This document shows, in pieces, positions 11,701 to 26,700 of a stretch of 64,000 bases of DNA (its first letter is position 1; every line of letters starts with the position of its first letter). A model generated the notes under the pieces. It was not told the DNA's origin, searched no databases, and saw only the letters and a list, made by a program, of their open reading frames with translations. The DNA is from Actinernus sp. WN-2022 (lineage: Eukaryota > Cnidaria > Anthozoa > Actiniaria > Actinernidae), in NCBI GenBank assembly GCA_030867875.1, contig JAOWCC010000577.1, positions 2,868,660 to 2,932,659 on the forward strand, in the 5' to 3' direction. The translations under genes were made by a program, and so were the position numbers.

Positions 11701-14700
11701 GATTATGTACCAGGCCTCTGTTGTCATTAGAGATTTGAGGGGTACATTTGTAAGAATGAACCCCCTCAACTCTTCCCAGTCATTACCCCCACCAACACAT
11801 ACAGTGTACATGCTTAAAGTATGTACTTTTGAGAAATGTGTGTTTATTGTACCCTGTTGTACTGGTGATCAGGTACAAATCCCCTGAAGGGTCATGCATG
11901 GCCTGAGTGCAACAAAAGTCATATCCAATAGCCAGGGGCTAGTGAGTTTCCTTCAGGGCTAGTAAACTGTAAATCAGTTTGACAATTTGCCCAATGGACA
12001 AGGAGCTGAAATAAACTTATATTTCTTTTAACTGAATTTTATTAGAATCGCATAGCCAAAGCTGAATCGCACGGTGCATTTGTGAAATCAGACGCTGATT
12101 GGCTGAGACGGAGTGGTGATTCAGAGTGGAATCACCACTGCATGTAGATTACACGTGCTATTTATAACTTAGCAAAATATCAACAAAAGCACTAAATCTT
12201 CAAGTAATTCATTGGACTATGCGATTCAAGGAAAATCACATGCCTGACTCGGTAATTCCTCGTTAAATTGCAATTTAACGTGGAATTACCTCGTCAGGCA
12301 TGTGATTTTCCTATGATATAAAAATTTGGGCTACATGTAGCTTGATAGGCCCATGGGCTAGCGAAGTAAAGTTGAAGACTGCCCAAAGAGCAAGCACCAG
12401 CTTTTATTTCTTCTTGCCTGAATAGGAAACAGCCTTCATTCATGGTGACATAATGCAGTATGGACTGTGTAACTTATATTTTTACCTAATTTATAGGATA
12501 AAGCAGAGGCATTATTGCAAATCCATTACAAGAATGTTGAACATGAGGCTACAGATCATATTTTACCCTGGAATGTCCTGAAGACAAGATCTGCTGCAGG
12601 GGGATTGACTCTAAATGACAGGGACCTGGATTTGGTAACATGCTATCTACAAAAACAGAAAATAATTGCTGTATGCATCACTGCAGATGGAGAAAAGGTA
12701 CATGTTTACATAAATTATGCACTTGCCAAGATCTTGCCAAGATAATTTATAAGCAAGATCTTGGTAAGATTTTTCTACATTTTATTATTTTTCTAAAAAT
12801 CTAAACATCCTATAACTCTAGGATTTCATAGAATAAAACTTCATTCTATGTGCACAGAAAAACAAGCAAAAAACCTTTGAAAATGATTTTTTTTTTAATT
12901 TGTTCAGATTCTGTCGGAAAAAGATTGTCATTTTCTTCCCGATTTTTACTCCACATCAACAATTCTTTTATTTTTTAAAGAAATATTGTAGAAGAAAATT
13001 TACATACCGGTAGGTGATTATGTACTTTGAGGTGAAATGCACTTGAAATTCACCACAAAACGTTGTGGTTTTCTTGTACTTTATACTTTCTGCAAAGGAA
13101 ATATAAGTCAAAAACTAGCATTAGAAAAAAAGTCAATTCCAAGCTTTCATCATTCCTTTTTGCCTTCGACCATGCAAATCGCACCAATTGCACACTTTTT
13201 CCTTAGCGCAAATCGCGCAAATCATGCAAATCATGCCCTTCGTGCCTGGATTACTAGAAATTATTGTAATAATTGTAGGCTGACAATGTACAAGACAAAC
13301 AGTAGATACAAAATGTGTGAACTACAGTGTATTAATGTATGTTATACAGTGTATCAAAGGTTTCTCATTCTGCCATTCTCGAATCAATCACTAATTAGAA
13401 GAAATACTCTAGCCTATAAATAAATGTACAGTGTATAAATGTAAATGATTCCACACCAGCTTATATTAAATCGCTACTACTAAGAAACTACATACATGAT
13501 AGAAATACATGTTTTTCAAAGTTGAACTTATCATGCCCTCCTTTCAAACGTATCACAAAGGGAGGAAGAACATTCACAGTAACCAAAAAGGATTATACTG
13601 TAATTCCATTGACCCGAAATCAGGAAGAGTTCATCTGTAAACAGTTTTAAATGTAATCTCTGCAAACATTTTTTAACTCTCCAGAAAGCAACTTTACAAT
13701 TTTAATCTTACGATTTTATCTTATCATAAGTCGATCTGTCTGAAATAATAACATAATTTCTCGATTTTTAGGCATAGACATATCTTTGTGTCAAGTCAAC
13801 ATTTTTATCATCTTTAGATTAATTTATAAGTACATGTACAGTGTAGTTCTTAGCATTGTAATATAGTGTTTATTATTGTCATTGATCCTGGATTAGCACA
13901 TAGTATTGTAGAATTCACATTGTAAATATTTATATTATTTTTATTTGTTTGAGGGCCACAAACCTCACAACAGTAGTCGAAGTGGGGCTGAACTAGGGTA
14001 TTACTACAAAATCTCTAAGCACCAATTCTAAATGATATTTTTAAAGCTATTTCATCAACATGCAACATAATAACATTCATTTGTTGAATATACATTTAAG
14101 TCATAATCTTGACATTCAACACTCATTAAGTGATACTATGGTACTGGCTTAGTATTCACTTGTGTGGTAGATACTAAATGTTTGTGGCAAGGTAAATATC
14201 CACCAGTAGTATATACCAGTAGATCGAGCAATCTGATTGGTTTGCATTAATGGATATTGAGCCATATTCACCTCCAAAACATGGGATAATGTCAGCCACT
14301 TTGTTTCAGCATAATGCACCGATGGCTTGCTATACAGCTACAATGCTATTTAACCGATGGCTTGCTGTACAGCTACAATTTATGCTATTTAACCGATGGC
14401 TTGCTGTACAGCTACAATGCTATTTAACCAATGGCTTGCTATACAGCTACAATGCTATTTAACCGATGGCTTGCTATACAGCTACAATGCTATTTAACCG
14501 ATGGCTTGCTATACAGCTACAATGCTATTTAACCGATGGCTTGCTGTACAGCTACAATGCTATTTAACCGATGGCTTGCTGTACAGCTACAATGCTATTT
14601 AACCGATGGCTTGCTATACAGCTACAATGCTATTTAACCGATGGCTTGCTATACAGCTACAATGCTATTTAACCGATGGCTTGCTATACAGCTACAATGC

Positions 14701-17700
14701 TATTTAACCGATGGCTTGCTATACAGCTACAATGCTATTTAACCGATGGCTTGCTATACAGCTACAATGCTATTTAACCGATGGCTTGCGATACAGCTAC
14801 AATGCTATTTAACCGATGGCTTGCTATACAGCTACAATGCTATTTAACCGATGGCTTGCTGTACAGCTACAATGCTATTTAACCGATGGCTTGCTATACA
14901 GCTACAATGCTATTTAACCGATGGCTTGCTATACAGCTACAATGCTATTTAACCGATGGCTTGCTTAATACAGCTACAATGCTATTTAACCGATGGCTTG
15001 CTATACAGCTACAATGCTATTTAACCGATGGCTTGCTGTACAGCTACAATGCTATTTAACCGATGGCTTGCTGTACAGCTACAATGCTATTTAACAACAT
15101 ACAGGAAACTTGGTCTCAACGGTTTTCAAAAGTAATGTACCGTACTTGAAAACAATGTGAACACTGTTTTACATTAAATAAGTTGCAGAGAAATGTATTT
15201 CTCTTATAACGGACAATGAATGAAATGAATTGGTAGTGCAAAGAGAAATAAGTTCCTATATGGATGAGAGGGCCTGGAGAGCGGTTATGATAATTAGGGT
15301 TATATATAAACTGTCAAGAGACAGAGTCAGTTCATTCTGGCTCACGACTAATGTATACTACGTTAATTTTTAACAGGGCAAAAATTACTACATGAATGTT
15401 AAATAACTAAGCAAGTTCAAGAAATAAGGCATATTTATTCATTCCAAGTACAATCTGTATAATAATTATCATACAATAGTGATACGTATACTTCAATTCA
15501 GGGACATCAAGATTCGTTGTGGATATGGTCCTATTACTGGTACATTATATACATGTATATCATATTTATAATACCAGACATGGTAACATGTCAGTTCACT
15601 GTTCACTGTATGCAACATGTATATGTATAGGTGTATATATCATTAACACTCTTGCGGGCCTGGACCTGTCATATTGCATTGTTTCATCTCAAAACATTAG
15701 ATCATGCTTGTATAAGTACCCAACTGTATGCTAAGTCATAATTTGCATAATTGTGCAGACTTACAAATATTAAAGATACTGTGGGCCTGGACCCATCACC
15801 GCAAATGGTTGCTGTGTGTTTTAGGGACTCGAGGAGATAGAGGAATTCTGAATAATTTGTTTTTACAAATATTAACCATACATACTAAATTTCGGCTTCT
15901 CTGTCAGTGTTAACTTATTCTGAGAACAGAATTCAGTCTTAAAAACGAAAAAAAAATTACATGTTAATGTCTTTGAAAGTTGTACTTATCAGAAAGAAAA
16001 CAATAATATTGTCCACCTTCGTTTCTGCCTCAAAGTCAAGTACAATTATGTACTCTTCACCTTGGGCATCACATTCCCAGTCACAGTAATTTCGTAAATC
16101 CTGACCACCGAATTGCTCTGATCTTCGGTCTCTTATTCCAAGTGCTATTAATTCCAGATACCACTTAATAACTTAGACTGACCATCCACAACAACTTTCC
16201 ATTGAAGAAAACTGAATCCTGTCAGCACATGGTCTGTCTTGATTTGGCTTGTTTTAATTTAATACAATTTTGCTCCCTCAGTAAACATTGGTTGTTAGTC
16301 AGTATCCATTTGATTTCACAGTAACCAGTTAAACATTTGATTGATTGGCCTTTGGCCTTAAATACTGGTAAAACAACTTTGACAAGTTTTATAATGGCAC
16401 TTTTAGAACTGTAAGCACTTCAAGTTTGTGTGCTTTGCCTCACCTTTTACTTGAACAGAATGGCCTGAGTCAAGTTTGTTGTAACAGGTGCGTGCGTGAA
16501 CTTTGTCACATTTTGGAATAAAGTGGGAATATTTTTCAACAATCCTGTAATGGTATGTTTTGATGGCTAATTTGAGGTTACCTCATTTGTGTACATGTAT
16601 ATACTAAAACAATAAGTTATTCTCTTCAATCTCGTTGAACAGTGGCTTTTAGTAAGAATATTTACGTCATTGCTTCGCAGCTTGGTAAATATTCTGGCCA
16701 CTATTCACCAAGATTGAATAGGATAATAAAAAAATATTGTTAACTATTCACCGACACTGAGGTCAATAATAATTATTATTGTTCACTACTCTTCTCTCAC
16801 ATATACTCCAGGTAATCAAGTTTGCAAAGAAAAATCAAAGCACAGCATATAGTGTAACTGAGACAGATGTTGATATCATGAGGTATGTACATTTGTTCAT
16901 ATTTTAAATATGCTGTAAAATTTACAGTAGTGAGTCGGAGGTTTCAATAAGTTTCCACATAATTATTATACTGTTATAGCAGCATTCTATTACCGGTATA
17001 ATGATTATTGACCATAATTATTCCAGAATAAGAATACACAGAATGATCACTACAAATCTATTATATCGGGATTTGTTAACCACTGGAATACTAAAATTTT
17101 AAAATGTATCCTGAATATCATATTTCAGAAAAATCAGTTCACATTGCAAAATATGAACCAGTGATTTCCAGAGACTATTCCATTATTCTTACTCTGGAAT
17201 ATGTTCAATAGAATGCACCCTACAGTAAGTGTATCCTGAATATCATATGTCAGCAAGTGTTTATAGCTTACAGTACAAAATGAGCCTGAACTAGTGATTG
17301 CTGGAGACTTCCAACTATTGTTATTCTAGAATATGGTCTATCAAGCCATAGTTAATAGAGTGGAATGGTTAGGAAACCCGGCAAACTTCCAAGGGGCTAA
17401 CAAAGGCGCTGCGATTTATGTTGGAAGGGGGTAAGACAAAATATTGTGAAGGGTCATAGTTCATCAGCATCCCCTGAACGACTGAACCCACACATTTCTA
17501 TTGGCTGATTGATTAACATATTGGAATTTCTATTGTGTTTTGTGCACAGTAATGGTTGAAAAAAGCGAACAAAGACATACAACAAAGAAAGTCACTGGGT
17601 TTCATAACCATTCCACTCTAGATATTAACTATGATAAAATGCACCCTAAAATTGTTAGTTGCACAGTAGTTGCATGTTCATTAACTATTTCTTCTATCAA

Positions 17701-20700
17701 TGTTCTCTTCAGATTAAAGAAAACTGTAGCTGTGCTAACTCTACAAGGAAAACAGTTATCCAACAATATTGAAAGGTACATGCATGTGACCCAAAAGGAG
17801 CTGCTGACTACTCCAACCATTATTTACTTTATTAAATAAAATAGAGGCTGTACACAGCCTGTACTCAGACCATATGGAAGGTTAACCTATTGTCAGACAA
17901 CATGTTGAAATATACCTTCTCATGGTTTCCTGAGTAGAGCACAATCAAATTAGTAAGAATGCCAATTTTTGGGGTTAACTTGTATAGGAACAATTAGATA
18001 CTGCTATGCAAAATCCGTAAATTTAACAGGCTTGTGTCTAAGTGACAGGAAACCTAGAGATGTGTTTTCCACATGACATTCGAAGAGCTTAAATTTCATA
18101 GCTAGTTTTGACCCTTTATCTTAATTTGCCTGGCAGGCATACATGTAGATCTGCCCTGATATTGGGCTTTGAGAAGTTGTTTTGATTCAATCTGCTTCCA
18201 AGGGCAGATCAGTTCATTCAGTTGTCATCAACACTCTTTGAACAATTATCATGTTTTCCTCTTTATAAAGACCCTGTGTCCGAGCCCATGGTGCTTTGCG
18301 CCAAAGTTATGATTAGTTTGTTTATCAACGGCCGCATAAATTAAAGCCCAGCTTTTAGGCGAACTAAAATGCTCTCGATTGTTTATAAGTTTCATAAAAG
18401 AAGTACACATATACTTTGGATAACAAATTTCATAATTTCTACCAGATTAGAAACCCAGTCGAGCCCACAAATTTTCTCCGCATGCTTCGAATATGATATT
18501 AACAGTACTCGGCAGGAAGCCAGTTGTCTAATTAGGTTTACTTAAATATAGTGCGACTTTTCACAACTCTACAAGCAAACACATACTCTTGCTACCTTGT
18601 TTTCATGTTTCCAGTATTGCTTAGCTGTATTTGAAGATCTCTACTTTCCTTGCGAAGGATATATTTTGAGTGTAAAATGAAATGTCGACTCGCACTCGCA
18701 CTCGAGTCAAACTCACAGCGAAGTAAAAGCTGAACTCGGCAGATTGGACTTTGACCCGCGATCGTAGTTTTGGTAGCAAGACTTTCTGGACGTACTGGAG
18801 GATGAAAAAAAAAGGTTAAGGACATTGCTTTCTCTGCTAATAAAAATGCAAAACATATACAGATACGTCGTAACACCTCAGTGGAGCTTAGCCGTGCAAA
18901 ATTATAATTACGAATGTTCTTGATGCCAGAAGTGTTTGCATGCTTTGTGCTTTGTATTTCCAACGAAGCCGCCGGTCCATTAGTGCAGCAAATCCCCGGG
19001 AAACTCACGTAGTAGTCCTTTTGAACCACAAGTGTTCTCTTGTAGACCTAGAGAAAGTAAAATGTGGACTGCTGAAGGATTATTTGTCGAGTCGCTTCGC
19101 CTCGCTGTCTCTGTCCTTTCTCCGGAATTCCTCTACTCGCCACTCTAGACCGGGATTCGAAGAAATATTCGAACTAAAGTTTCATTTTAAAAAGAATATA
19201 TTCAAAAGTTAAGATAAAAGAAAGTCAGTTAAGCATATAATTATACCTATGAATAATTACATGATGGCCCAAACTAGTGATGGATTTCGAAAGATTTGAG
19301 AGTCACATAACAACAACAATGATCTTTCTGATTTTCGTAGCCTACGGAAATGATTTGCGCGCGCAAAGTACCATGGGCTCAGACACAGGGTCTTTAAGAA
19401 AGCAAGAAATACAGCAAATTGATTATTTTATCAAAATATTCTTGTATTTTCGGGGTCAAATTAATAATTAATAATAAGGGTATGAAGAAGTTAAAAGGTA
19501 AATAGAGTATCAAAGTCTAACATGCCGGCATGGTTAAACCATCTCACAAACTAATTCATCCAACATCAATAGCATGGTAATGGAGTATCAAAGTCTAACA
19601 TGCCGGCATGGTTAAACCATCTCACAAACTAATTCATCCAACATCAATAGCATGGTAATGGAGTATCAAAGTATAACATGCTGGCATGGTTAAACCATCT
19701 CACAAACTAATTCATCCAACATCAATAGCATGGTAATGGAGTATCAAAGTCTAACATGCCGGCATGGTTAAACCATCTCACAAACTAATTCATCCAACAT
19801 CAATAGCATGGTAATGGAGTATCAAAGTATAACATGCCGGCATGGTTAAACCATCTCACAAACTAATTCATCCAACATCAATAGCATGGTAATGGAGTAT
19901 CAAAGTATAACATGCCGGCATGGTTAAACCATCTCACAAACTCACCCAACATCAATAGCATGGTAATGGAGTATCAAAGTCTAACATGCCAGCATGGTTA
20001 AACCATCTCACAAACTAATTCACCCAACATCAATAGCATGGTAATGGAGTATCAAAGTCTAACATGCCGGCATGGTTAAACCATCTCACAAACTAATTCA
20101 TCCAACATCAATAGCATGGTAATGGAGTATCAAAGTATAACATGCCGGCATGGTTAAACCATCTCACAAACTAATTCACCCAACATCAATAGCATGGTAA
20201 TGGAGTATCAAAGTCTAGCATGCCGGCATGGTTAAACCATCTCACAAACTAATTCACCCAACATCAATAGCATGGTAATGGAGTATCAAAGTCTAACATG
20301 CCAGCATGGTTAAACCATCTCACAAACTAATTCATCCAACATCAATAGCATGGTAATGGAGTATCAAAGTATAACATGCCGGCATGGTTAAACCATCTCA
20401 CAAACTAATTCACCCAACATCAATAGCATGGTAATGGAGTATCAAAGTCTAACATGCCAGCATGGTTAAACCATCTCACAAACTAATTCACCCAACATCA
20501 ATAGCATGGTAATGGAGTATCAAAGTCTAACATGCCGGCATGGTTAAACCATCTCACAAACTAATTCATCCAACATCAATAGCATGGTAATAGAGTATCA
20601 AAGTCTAACATGCCAGCATGGTTAAACCATCTCACAAACTAATTCACCCAACATCAATAGCATGGTAATGGATCTGTTTTGCAATTTCTCACTTGTGACA

Positions 20701-23700
20701 CTGAGAAAAAAAATAGAATAATAATATACAGAGGTGAAATGAACAGAGCTTGAAACAACTGACTATTTCAGTCCAGATTGTTGGGTTTTACTTGTCTGAG
20801 GCAATTTTTAACGAGCCCAAATTTTGGTCAACATTTTAACAAACTTCTAGCAAACTTCCCATACTTGCCTGATGTGAACATCTACTAGTCCCAGACTATT
20901 GGACACAAGATTTTTCGAGCCCTGAACAGCTAAATGTACATGTACATGTGTGTCATGTCTAGTATGTTTCTTCAGTTGTAGACAAAAAGCAAAGACGTTT
21001 ATGAATGAGGGGCTTAGAAAATCGGTAAGTGCAACAACAATTTACTACTATAAAGTCTTGAAGGACTTCTGACAGTGTGCAGAATTATTTTTTTGGGCAT
21101 TTTTGGGGCACATTGTGTGGCAAGAATAACCTATTGTGTGGCAAATTGTGCAATTTTCCTGAGCTAATTTAAAAGAAATTCCAGTGGTTGGGGGGGGGGG
21201 GGGGGGGGTCAATCTGCCCAAATTTTCAGTGGCAAGGGGGGCTTATACTTTCCAGAGGGTAACACATGTAATTATAACCGTGTGACTGCATGACGTCTTT
21301 CGATAATCATAATTTTTTTAATTTTTTTCTGTAGAATTCAAATACCGTATTCACTCAACGGATAAGCCACACTCACGGATAAGCCGCACCCCAAGTTTGA
21401 TTCAGGGAAAAAAAAGTTTTTTTGCAAGAATATAAAACGTTCATCCTTCATCGTACTTTCAAACTGGAGAAAACTCCAAAGTTATACCTGTGATTTCAGC
21501 TCTGAAATAGTATAAACTTCACACATGTCTACATGTTCGATATATGATTTATCTTTCCATAGTGTTTGTTTACCGGGATCTGTCAATGAAGCCAACAACG
21601 TGCTCACGTTTGTCCGCAGCTTAGTAACCAGGCACCTGTTGGAAGAGAGAGAACTGGAAAGTTTTGTTTTCGCTGAACGAAGTCAAAACAACATGGAGTA
21701 GTTTGCTTTTTCATCAGCTGTCTGTTGCTATCATGCCTAAAAGGATATCCAGAAGCCATCTATTGGAGAAAAACGTGTTACTCAAAGAGAGGTGGAAGAT
21801 CTGTTCGACAAATTTGCTGTTAAAGTGCAAAGCTGCAAAGAAACATTGTGCCAATTAGCGTGGTATTTAATCGCTTGCGGAGGAACAAATATTTACAACA
21901 TAAATGGATCTGTTAGGAGCCACCAAACTAATGCAAAACAATGGCCAGTGCTTACTTTCTTTTGGTTTGTTGTAGTATTTATTAGTATAGCTTAGTATTT
22001 CTTTTAAATGTTAATTTATGGAAATTTCCGGACCTTATGTTCGGTAGATGTTCTCGCAGATAAGCCACACCCCCGATTTTAAACAAAGATTTCGGGCAAA
22101 AAGGTGCGGCTTATCCGTGAGTGAATACGGTAAGTTGTCTCAAAATCTTCTATTTGTTTGTGAGTACTTTCAAAACAATCCTTTTTAAGTGCCTTTCCTT
22201 AAAGCCAAAGCAATTCCGGAGGGGAGGGGGGAGGGGACAATTTGGAGGACCTTTTCAGAAGATCCAGAGGGGGGGGAGGGGGGTCAAAGAACAAAACCCT
22301 TCGACAATGATAGAAAAGAAGGACAATGCAATAAACTTTGTATGTACACATATAGTACTTTTAAATTTAAAAAATAACTATTTGCTTGGGCCATACATGT
22401 ACCTTTATAATGTTCACAACATTCGCATGATCATCGAGAAGCTCTATCTCGTCTAAGAATAAGTAACCATGCCCTCGACATTGAAAAAGGTCGACATTCT
22501 AGGCCGTACCTAAAACCAGAAGAACGAATTTGCCCAAAATGTGACAAACAAGAAGTAGAAGACAAATTACGTTTTGTATTGAGATGCCCCCTTTACAATA
22601 ACTTAAGGGAAAATATAATCAATGTTGTGAATAGAAAATTAAATTTACAGAAACCGAAATATCAAGACGAAAATGTAGTTTTTAATTTACTAAATAAATA
22701 GACCTGCCTTTAATATTACAAAGAGAAGTTTGTAAATATTATATACATGACTGCTTCAAAAAATGCAAAAATAATAGTTAAAACAACTACATGTACATAT
22801 AACACATACTCCTGTATACTCCTACATATATACCTGTATCTTACCTGTACCTTACATTTGTTAGCTTTCTCAGCAGGTCTGAGACCTACATGTACATGTA
22901 TGTACAATTTTGTATATGATGCCAATAAACACATCTATGTATGTATGTATGTATCTATCTATCTATCAATATTAATATTATAGATAAAATTAATACATGT
23001 ACTTTTGATCAATATAGGCTTTAGCTGTACTAAAAAAGAGAGAATCTTGTCAGAGATCTCTAGACAAGACCATGGGTAATCTTCACACACTGGAGGAGTT
23101 GCTACATAGGATACAAGAAGCAGAGACAGACAAAATGGTACTGAAGACATTTACATCAATTTAGTTTGTAATAGTTGCCAATAACTGGCCAACTGTTTGT
23201 CAGCATATTATTTCCAATGTAGGTTAGATATGTGTGTATATTCTGGCTAAAAATTGTTTCAGTCTGTTTTTACTGTAGTGTGTGTTTTCAACATTGCCAC
23301 TTTGTTTTAAAACTACATGTATATTAATTTTGTTTTAGTTTTGGTAATAATTATTATTTGACCTATCTCTAAGTAATTAACATATTAATTATTACTTCAA
23401 TCTGTACAAATATCATAGGATTCCATATTGATGTCATATTCTTACAACCTTAACACCTAACCCCAACCCTAACCCATGGTTTACGGTGGTTAGGGCTACA
23501 TGTACATGTAATTAGTAATTCCTACAGTGATTCCAATTCAATTCATTCTGATAGAATACCATAATCCTTTTTTTGTAATAGTTCATCAGTTGGTTCTAAC
23601 ATATATATTTATATTCATGTATTTATAATAAGTAATAGGTATCTGTAGAATGAGTGGCCGTGTTTTATCGGATTTACAAAACTCAAATCCAATAAAATAT

Positions 23701-26700
23701 GGACACAAATATTTATTGTGTATATGACTTACCAAACGTTCTACAGTGTACACGTATAGAGTCATGTTTTTCAGTTATTTTGACTGAGAAAATCAATACG
23801 AAAGTTTATGTAAATCAGGAAGAATCTGTATCAGATTTACAGATCAACTAATACACTTTCATTTTCTCTGTTTTTCCTTCATGAAATATTAATGAGTTTG
23901 AATAAATTATTGTGTAGCAGAGCAGTTTTAAACTTGGGGGAGGGGGGCTGAACCAGTAGAAGAGAATTCAAGGGTGCTGAAGGCACCATAGTTACCCAGA
24001 AATGTTTTTAATTTGAATGTTAAGGTTTTTAAATTTAAAAATTGGTCCAGAGTACTAGACAATCAGTTTGAGCAGGTGATCGAAAAAGTTATTGCTACTT
24101 GAGCTCAGCATGCATGTGGATGTCCTCATAAATGCATACTTGAGCAGGAGAACTACACATATTTTAATTACAGTGTGACTACCTGGGCCACTTGAGAACA
24201 AGAACTAAACACTTTGCAAAACAAAAATGAAGCATTCTGAAATACAAATCCTAGCGTATCCACGCAATTTTCTTCATTGAAAAGACTTTGACTTCAGAAC
24301 TAGTCCACTAAATTTGCCTTTTACTGAATCGAAGCTCTAGCAAGTTGAAATGCTATAATTGTCTTGTACTCGACACTGATTGGCTCAAGTTACCATAAGT
24401 TGAAATGCTATTGTCTTGTACTCAACACTGATTGGCTCAAGTTACCATAAGTTGAAATGCTATTGTCTTGTACTCAACACTGATTGGCTCAAGTTACCAT
24501 AAGTTGAAATGCTATTGTCTTGTACTCAACACTGATTGGCTCACATAACCATAAGTTGAAATGCTATTGTCTTGTACTCAACACTGATTGGCTCAAGTTA
24601 CCATAAGTTGAAATGCTATTGTCTTGTACTCAACACTGATTGGCTCAAGTTACCATAAGTTGAAATGCTATTGTCTTGTACTCAACACTGATTGGCTCAA
24701 GTTACCATAAGTTGAAATGCTATTGTCTTGTACTCGACACTGATTGGCTCAAGTTACCATAAGTTGAAATGCTATTGTCTTGTACTCAACACTGATTGGC
24801 TCAAGTTACCATAAGTTGAAATGCTATTGTCTTGTACTCAACACTGATTGGCTCAAGTTACCATAAGTTGAAATGCTATTGTCTTGTACTCAACACTGAT
24901 TGGCTCAAGTTACCATAAGTTGAAATGCTATTGTCTTGTACTCAACACTGATTGGCTCGATCAAGTAACAATAAGTTGAAATGCTTTATTTTCATTCTGC
25001 AATGTGATTGGTTCTCATTGCATCTTCCATGTGTTATATGTGTATGTAATAAACTAGAGAACCATCTTCCATGTGTTAGAGGTGTATGTATAAACTAGAG
25101 AACCATCTTCCATGTGTTACATGTGTATGTATAAACTAGAGAACTACTGTATCTTCCATGTGTTACATGTGTATGTATAAACTAGAGAACCATCTTCCAT
25201 GTGTTACATGTATGTATAAACTAGAGAACCATCTTCCATGTGTTACATGTGTATGTATAAACTAGAGAACCATCTTCCATGTGTTAGAGGTGTATGTATA
25301 AACTAGAGAACCATCTTCCATGTGTTACATGTGTATGTATAAACTAGAGAACTACTGTATCTTCCATGTGTTACATGTGTATGTATAAACTAGAGAACCA
25401 TCTTCCATGTGTTACATGTGTATGTATAAACTAGAGAACCATCTTCCATGTGTTACATGTGTATGTATAAACTAGAGAACCATCTTCCATGTGTTACATG
25501 TGTATCTATAAACTAGAGAACCATCTTCCATGTGTTACATGTGTATGTATAAACTAGAGAACCATCTTCCATGTGTTGCATGTGTATGTATAAACTAGAG
25601 AACCATCTTCCATGTGTTACATGTGTATGTATAAACTAGAGAACCATCTTCCATGTGTTACATGTGTATGTATAAACTAGAGAACCATCTTCCATGTGTT
25701 GCATGTGTATGTATAAACTAGAGAACCATCTTCCATGTGTTACATGTGTATGTATAAACTAGAGAACCATCTTCCATGTGTTGCATGTGTATGTATAAAC
25801 TAGAGAACCATCTTCCATGTGTTACATGTGTATGTATAAACTAGAGAACCATCTTCCATGTGTTACATGTGTATGTATAAACTAGAGAACCATCTTCCAT
25901 GTGTTACATGTGTATGTATAAACTGGATAACCATCTTCCATGTGTTACATGTGTATGTATAAACTAGAGAACCATCTTCCATGTGTTACATGTGTATGTA
26001 TAAACTAGAGAACCATCTTCCATGTGTTACATGTTTGTGTATAAACTAGAGAACCATCTTCCATGTGTTACATGTGTATGTATAAACTAGAGAACCATCT
26101 TCCATGTGTTACATGTGTATGTATAAACTGGATAACCATCTTCCATGTGTTACATGTGTATGTATAAACTAGAGAACATCTTCCATGTGTTACATGTGTA
26201 TGTATAAACTAGAGAACCATCTTCCATGTGTTACATGTGTATGTATAAACTAGAGAACCATCTTCCATGTGTTACATGTGTATGTATAAACTAGAGAACC
26301 ATCTTCCATGTGTTACATGTGTATGTATAAACTAGAGAACCATCTTCCATGTGTTACATGTGTGTGTATAAACTAGAGAACCATCTTCCATGTGTTACAT
26401 GTTTGTGTATAAACTAGAGAACCATCTTCCATGTGTTACATGTTTGTGTATAAACTGGAGAACCATCTTCCATGTGTTACATGTAATTTTACAGAGGTTT
26501 GAATGGAAATTTCGACTGTGGAGCAATTTTGTGCCCACCAGTTGAAATTTCCATACAAACATCTGTAAACTTTTCCGAGTTTGCGGGCCTACATTGTATA
26601 ACTTTGCTCCTATTCAAGATAAAAAAATATAACTCTCAAATTTGGGAATTTGAATTTTCAGCAGTATCAATGGTTTTGCTGTAAAACGTATATGTCAAAA

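Larger units (their letters stand above)
5752..12496 (+). other. CHMP7 intron 1 (6.7 kb)
   Basis: Contains the RecQ-carrying foldback element (6082-7471), an interrupted TA-flanked MITE (8300-10913) with a second foldback element inside it (8541-10862), a 130-bp tandem repeat, one TAGCCTGA-family end (11246-11276), and a perfect-looking hairpin (12229-12312). The remainder is AT-rich with no exon I can support. Confidence 0.85.
12698..16811 (+). other. CHMP7 intron 2 (4.1 kb)
   Basis: Holds the 35-bp array at 14316-15095 and an inverted repeat at about 16607-16730. The rest is AT-rich with no supported gene. Confidence 0.8.
17776..20975 (+). other. CHMP7 intron 4 (3.2 kb)
   Basis: Holds the candidate transposon at 18267-19395 and the 78-bp array at 19502-20671. 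No supported exon lies within it. Confidence 0.8.
21025..23017 (+). other. CHMP7 intron 5 (2.0 kb)
   Basis: Contains a poly-G run (21189-21208), a TA-flanked MITE (21345-22130), a G-rich tract (22210-22290) and a truncated LINE 3' end (22411-22980). Confidence 0.8.

Noticed and set aside
14316..15095. CRISPR-like regular array
   Set aside because: Units are contiguous with no unique spacers, and the DNA is clearly eukaryotic.
18592..19029. 145-codon minus-strand ORF
   Set aside because: Lies inside the candidate transposon 18267-19395, no motif, low-complexity composition; insufficient evidence for coding.
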